A stretch of DNA of 64,000 bases, from assembly GCA_016716425.1 (NCBI GenBank), contig JADJWJ010000001.1, positions 62,001-126,000 of the forward strand, read 5' to 3'. This document shows positions 62,161-64,000 of this stretch, piece after piece. Position 1 is the first letter of the stretch. Every line of letters begins with the position of its first letter. Position numbers and translations under genes: made by a program. The notes beneath the pieces were generated by a model. It saw nothing but the letters and a program-made list of their open reading frames with translations, ran no database searches and was not told where the DNA came from. Origin of the DNA: Betaproteobacteria bacterium. Lineage in GTDB: Bacteria; Pseudomonadota; Gammaproteobacteria; Burkholderiales; Casimicrobiaceae.

Positions 62161-63239
62161 ATGCGCATCTTCAACTTCAGCGCCGGCCCCGCCGTGCTTC
62201 CCGAGGAGGTGCTGCGCACCGCCGCCGCCGAGATGCTCGACTGGCACGGCAGCGGGATGTCGGTGATGGAGATGAGCCACCGCGGCAAGGAATTCATCGC
62301 GATCGCCGAGCAGGCCGAAGCCGACCTGCGCGCGCTGCTGGCGATCCCGGCGAACTACAAGGTGCTGTTCCTGCAGGGGGGTGCGATCGGCGAGAACGCG
62401 ATCGTGCCGATGAACCTCGTGCACGGGTTCACCGTCGCCGACTACGTGAACACCGGCGAGTGGTCGAAGAAGTCGCTGAAGGAGGCGAAGAAGTACGTGA
62501 ACGTCAACGTCGCCGCGTCGGCGGAGGACCGGGCGTTCTCGTACGTACCGGAGCGCGCGACCTGGCAGCTGACCCCCGGCGCCGCGTACGTGCACATCTG
62601 CAGCAACGAGACGATCGGCGGCGTCGAGTACCACTGGACGCCCGACACCGGCGACGTGCCGCTGGTGGCCGACATGTCGTCGCAGATCCTGTCGCGGCCG
62701 GTCGACGTCGCGAAGTACGGCGTCATCTACGGCGGCGCGCAGAAGAACATCGGGCCCGCCGGACTCACGATCGTCGTCGTCCGCGACGACCTGCTCGACC
62801 GCGCGCTGCCGATCACGCCGTCGGCGTTCCACTGGAAGGAGCAGGCGGCGGCCGACTCGATGCTCAACACGCCGCCGACCTACGCGATCTACATCGCGGG
62901 CCTCGTGTTCCGCTGGCTGCTCGCGCAGGGCGGCGTGGCGGCCATCGAGCAGCGCAACATCGCCAAGGCGAAGCTCCTGTACGACTGCCTCGACGCGTCG
63001 GGCTTCTACCGAGCCCGGTGCGGCGCGAGGACCGCTCGCGGATGAACGTGCCGTTCAGGCTGCCCGACCCGGCGCTGGACGAGGCGTTCCTCAAGGGCGC
63101 GAAAGAGCGGCGGATGGTGCAGTTGAAGGGCCACCGCGCGGTCGGCGGGATGCGCGCGTCGATCTACAACGCCATGCCAGTCGATGGCGTGGCCGCGCTG
63201 GTCGAGTACATGCAGGACTTCGAGCGGATGCACGGCTGA
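62161..63239 (+). pseudogene. serC: Phosphoserine aminotransferase, frameshifted near the 3' end
   Basis: From 62161 the frame encodes SerC (MRIFNFSAGPAVLPEEVL; the PLP lysine in YGGAQKNIGPAGL; FHWKEQAAADSMLNTPPTYA) until DASGFYR near 63009, where it shifts and ends at 63045. The remaining 75 residues (NVPFRLPDPALDEAF, HRAVGGMRASIYNAMP, FERMHG) continue in another frame to 63239. One extra base after TACCG would restore a normal 360-residue protein. serC is usually required for serine and pyridoxal phosphate synthesis, so an assembly error is quite likely. It lies two bases before the serA-like gene. Confidence 0.85.
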
Positions 63240-63241
63240 CG

Positions 63242-64000
63242 ATGACCTCCGCGACGCAGAAGTACCAGATCCTCACGCTCAACCAGATCTCGAGCCACGG
63301 ACTGCACCGCTTCCCCGCCGCGCGGTACGCGGTGGGCAAGACGGTCGGCGAGCCGGACGCGATCCTCGTGCGCTCGCACGACATGCACGCGATGGCGATC
63401 CCGCCCTCGGTCAAGGCGATCGGCCGCGCCGGTGCGGGCACCAACAACATCCCGGTCGCGCAGATGTCGCAGCGCGGCGTGCCGGTGTTCAACGCGCCCG
63501 GCGCCAACGCGAACGCGGTGAAGGAACTGGTGCTGGCCGCGCTGCTGCTGGCCGCGCGCAACGTGATCCCCGCGCTGTCCTACATCGGCAGCCTCGACCC
63601 GGACGCGCCCGACCTCGAGGCAAAGGTCGAGGACGGCAAGCGCCAGTTCGCCGGCGTGGAGCTGCCGCACCGGACGCTCGGCATCGTGGGGCTGGGCGCC
63701 ATCGGCAGCCTGGTCGCCGACACCGCGATCAAGCTCGGCATGAAGGTGACGGGCTTCGACCCCGAGATCACCGTCGACGCAGCGTGGCGGCTGCCGGCGT
63801 CCGTGCGCCGCGCCGGGACGATCGAGGAACTGCTGAAGCAGTCCGACTTCGTAACGCTGCACGTGCCGCTGCTGCCGGTCACCCGCAACCTGATCGACGC
63901 CAAGCGCCTCGCGGCCATGAAGGCCGGCGCCGTGCTGCTCAACTTCGCGCGCGACGGCATCGTCGACGACGAGGCGGTGGCCGCCGCGCTGCACGCGCAG
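63242..64000 (+). CDS. serA: D-3-phosphoglycerate dehydrogenase (partial)
   Basis: The first 253 codons are present and the gene runs off the right edge. The NAD site is TLGIVGLGAIGSLVADTAIK, and NAPGANANAVKELVLAALLL plus LLNFARDGIVDDEAV match the short (E. coli-unlike) SerA class. The ATG at 63242 follows serC immediately. The enzyme oxidises 3-phosphoglycerate, the first step of serine synthesis; serC would use its product. Whether a C-terminal ACT domain exists cannot be seen. Confidence 0.88.
   Translation, partial: MTSATQKYQILTLNQISSHGLHRFPAARYAVGKTVGEPDAILVRSHDMHAMAIPPSVKAIGRAGAGTNNIPVAQMSQRGVPVFNAPGANANAVKELVLAALLLAARNVIPALSYIGSLDPDAPDLEAKVEDGKRQFAGVELPHRTLGIVGLGAIGSLVADTAIKLGMKVTGFDPEITVDAAWRLPASVRRAGTIEELLKQSDFVTLHVPLLPVTRNLIDAKRLAAMKAGAVLLNFARDGIVDDEAVAAALHAQ

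Overview
The window is about 71% GC and densely coded, with GTG/TTG starts, ATGA-type overlaps and protein families typical of Betaproteobacteria. A Burkholderiales-type organism, possibly unclassified, is the best guess; no rRNA, tRNA, CRISPR, phage or intact insertion sequence was seen. Two single-base frameshifts, one of them in the normally important serC, suggest either a draft or metagenome-derived assembly or ongoing gene decay.

Layout. 1-5.7 kb: end of thrH, a YigI-type thioesterase, a DoxX/DUF3419 pair, a RuBisCO-like protein with a cupin, and a ribosome hibernation factor. 5.7-10.1 kb: a four-gene 2-oxoacid:ferredoxin oxidoreductase operon whose third component carries a GltD-like flavin module. 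10.4-15.9 kb: a branched-chain 2-oxoacid dehydrogenase (E1a, E1b, E2) operon running into a lipoprotein and a DASS anion transporter, closed by a hairpin terminator. 16-23.3 kb: a Bug/TctC solute-binding protein, a sulfatase, and parE-parC. 23.3-28.5 kb: a compact three-gene cassette of patatin lipase, 966-residue CHAT (caspase-like) protein and metallo-beta-lactamase-fold protein, a candidate conflict or regulated-cell-death system. 28.7-32.3 kb: an Mla/PqiC-type lipid transport operon.

32.3-50.5 kb is the most distinctive region: a divergent GroEL paralog, DHH phosphoesterase, PRPP synthetase, APH-like kinase, PolX-like helix-hairpin-helix protein, BCAM0308-type protein, MacA/MacB/LolD-like efflux pump, DksA/TraR zinc finger, CBS protein, SirB, MFS, dodecin, hemerythrin and an amine oxidase. 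I found eleven FNR/ANR-like palindromes (TTGA-N6-TCAA type) in front of these genes, the por operon, the mla operon and the hibernation factor. Nearly all have a -10-like hexamer centred 31-33 bp from the palindrome centre, the geometry of class II CRP/FNR activation. This looks like a coherent low-oxygen or dormancy regulon, comparable in content to the Burkholderia low-oxygen-activated locus or mycobacterial DosR regulon (family knowledge plus inference).

50.6-59 kb is a homoprotocatechuate meta-cleavage cluster: hpaR divergent from hpaG1-hpaG2-hpaE-hpaD-hpaF-hpaH(frameshifted), followed by an AraD-type aldolase, with an AMP-forming ligase behind hpaR. 59-64 kb holds a CDP-alcohol phosphatidyltransferase, an MFS exporter with an extra C-terminal domain, an exported CYTH-like protein, serC (frameshifted) and the start of a serA-type dehydrogenase. 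Several repeat families are interspersed: paired REP-like hairpins (three sites), a 60-bp GC-rich repeat that lies between efflux genes and has broken a hydrolase gene, and a seven-unit array of about 80 bp after dodecin.
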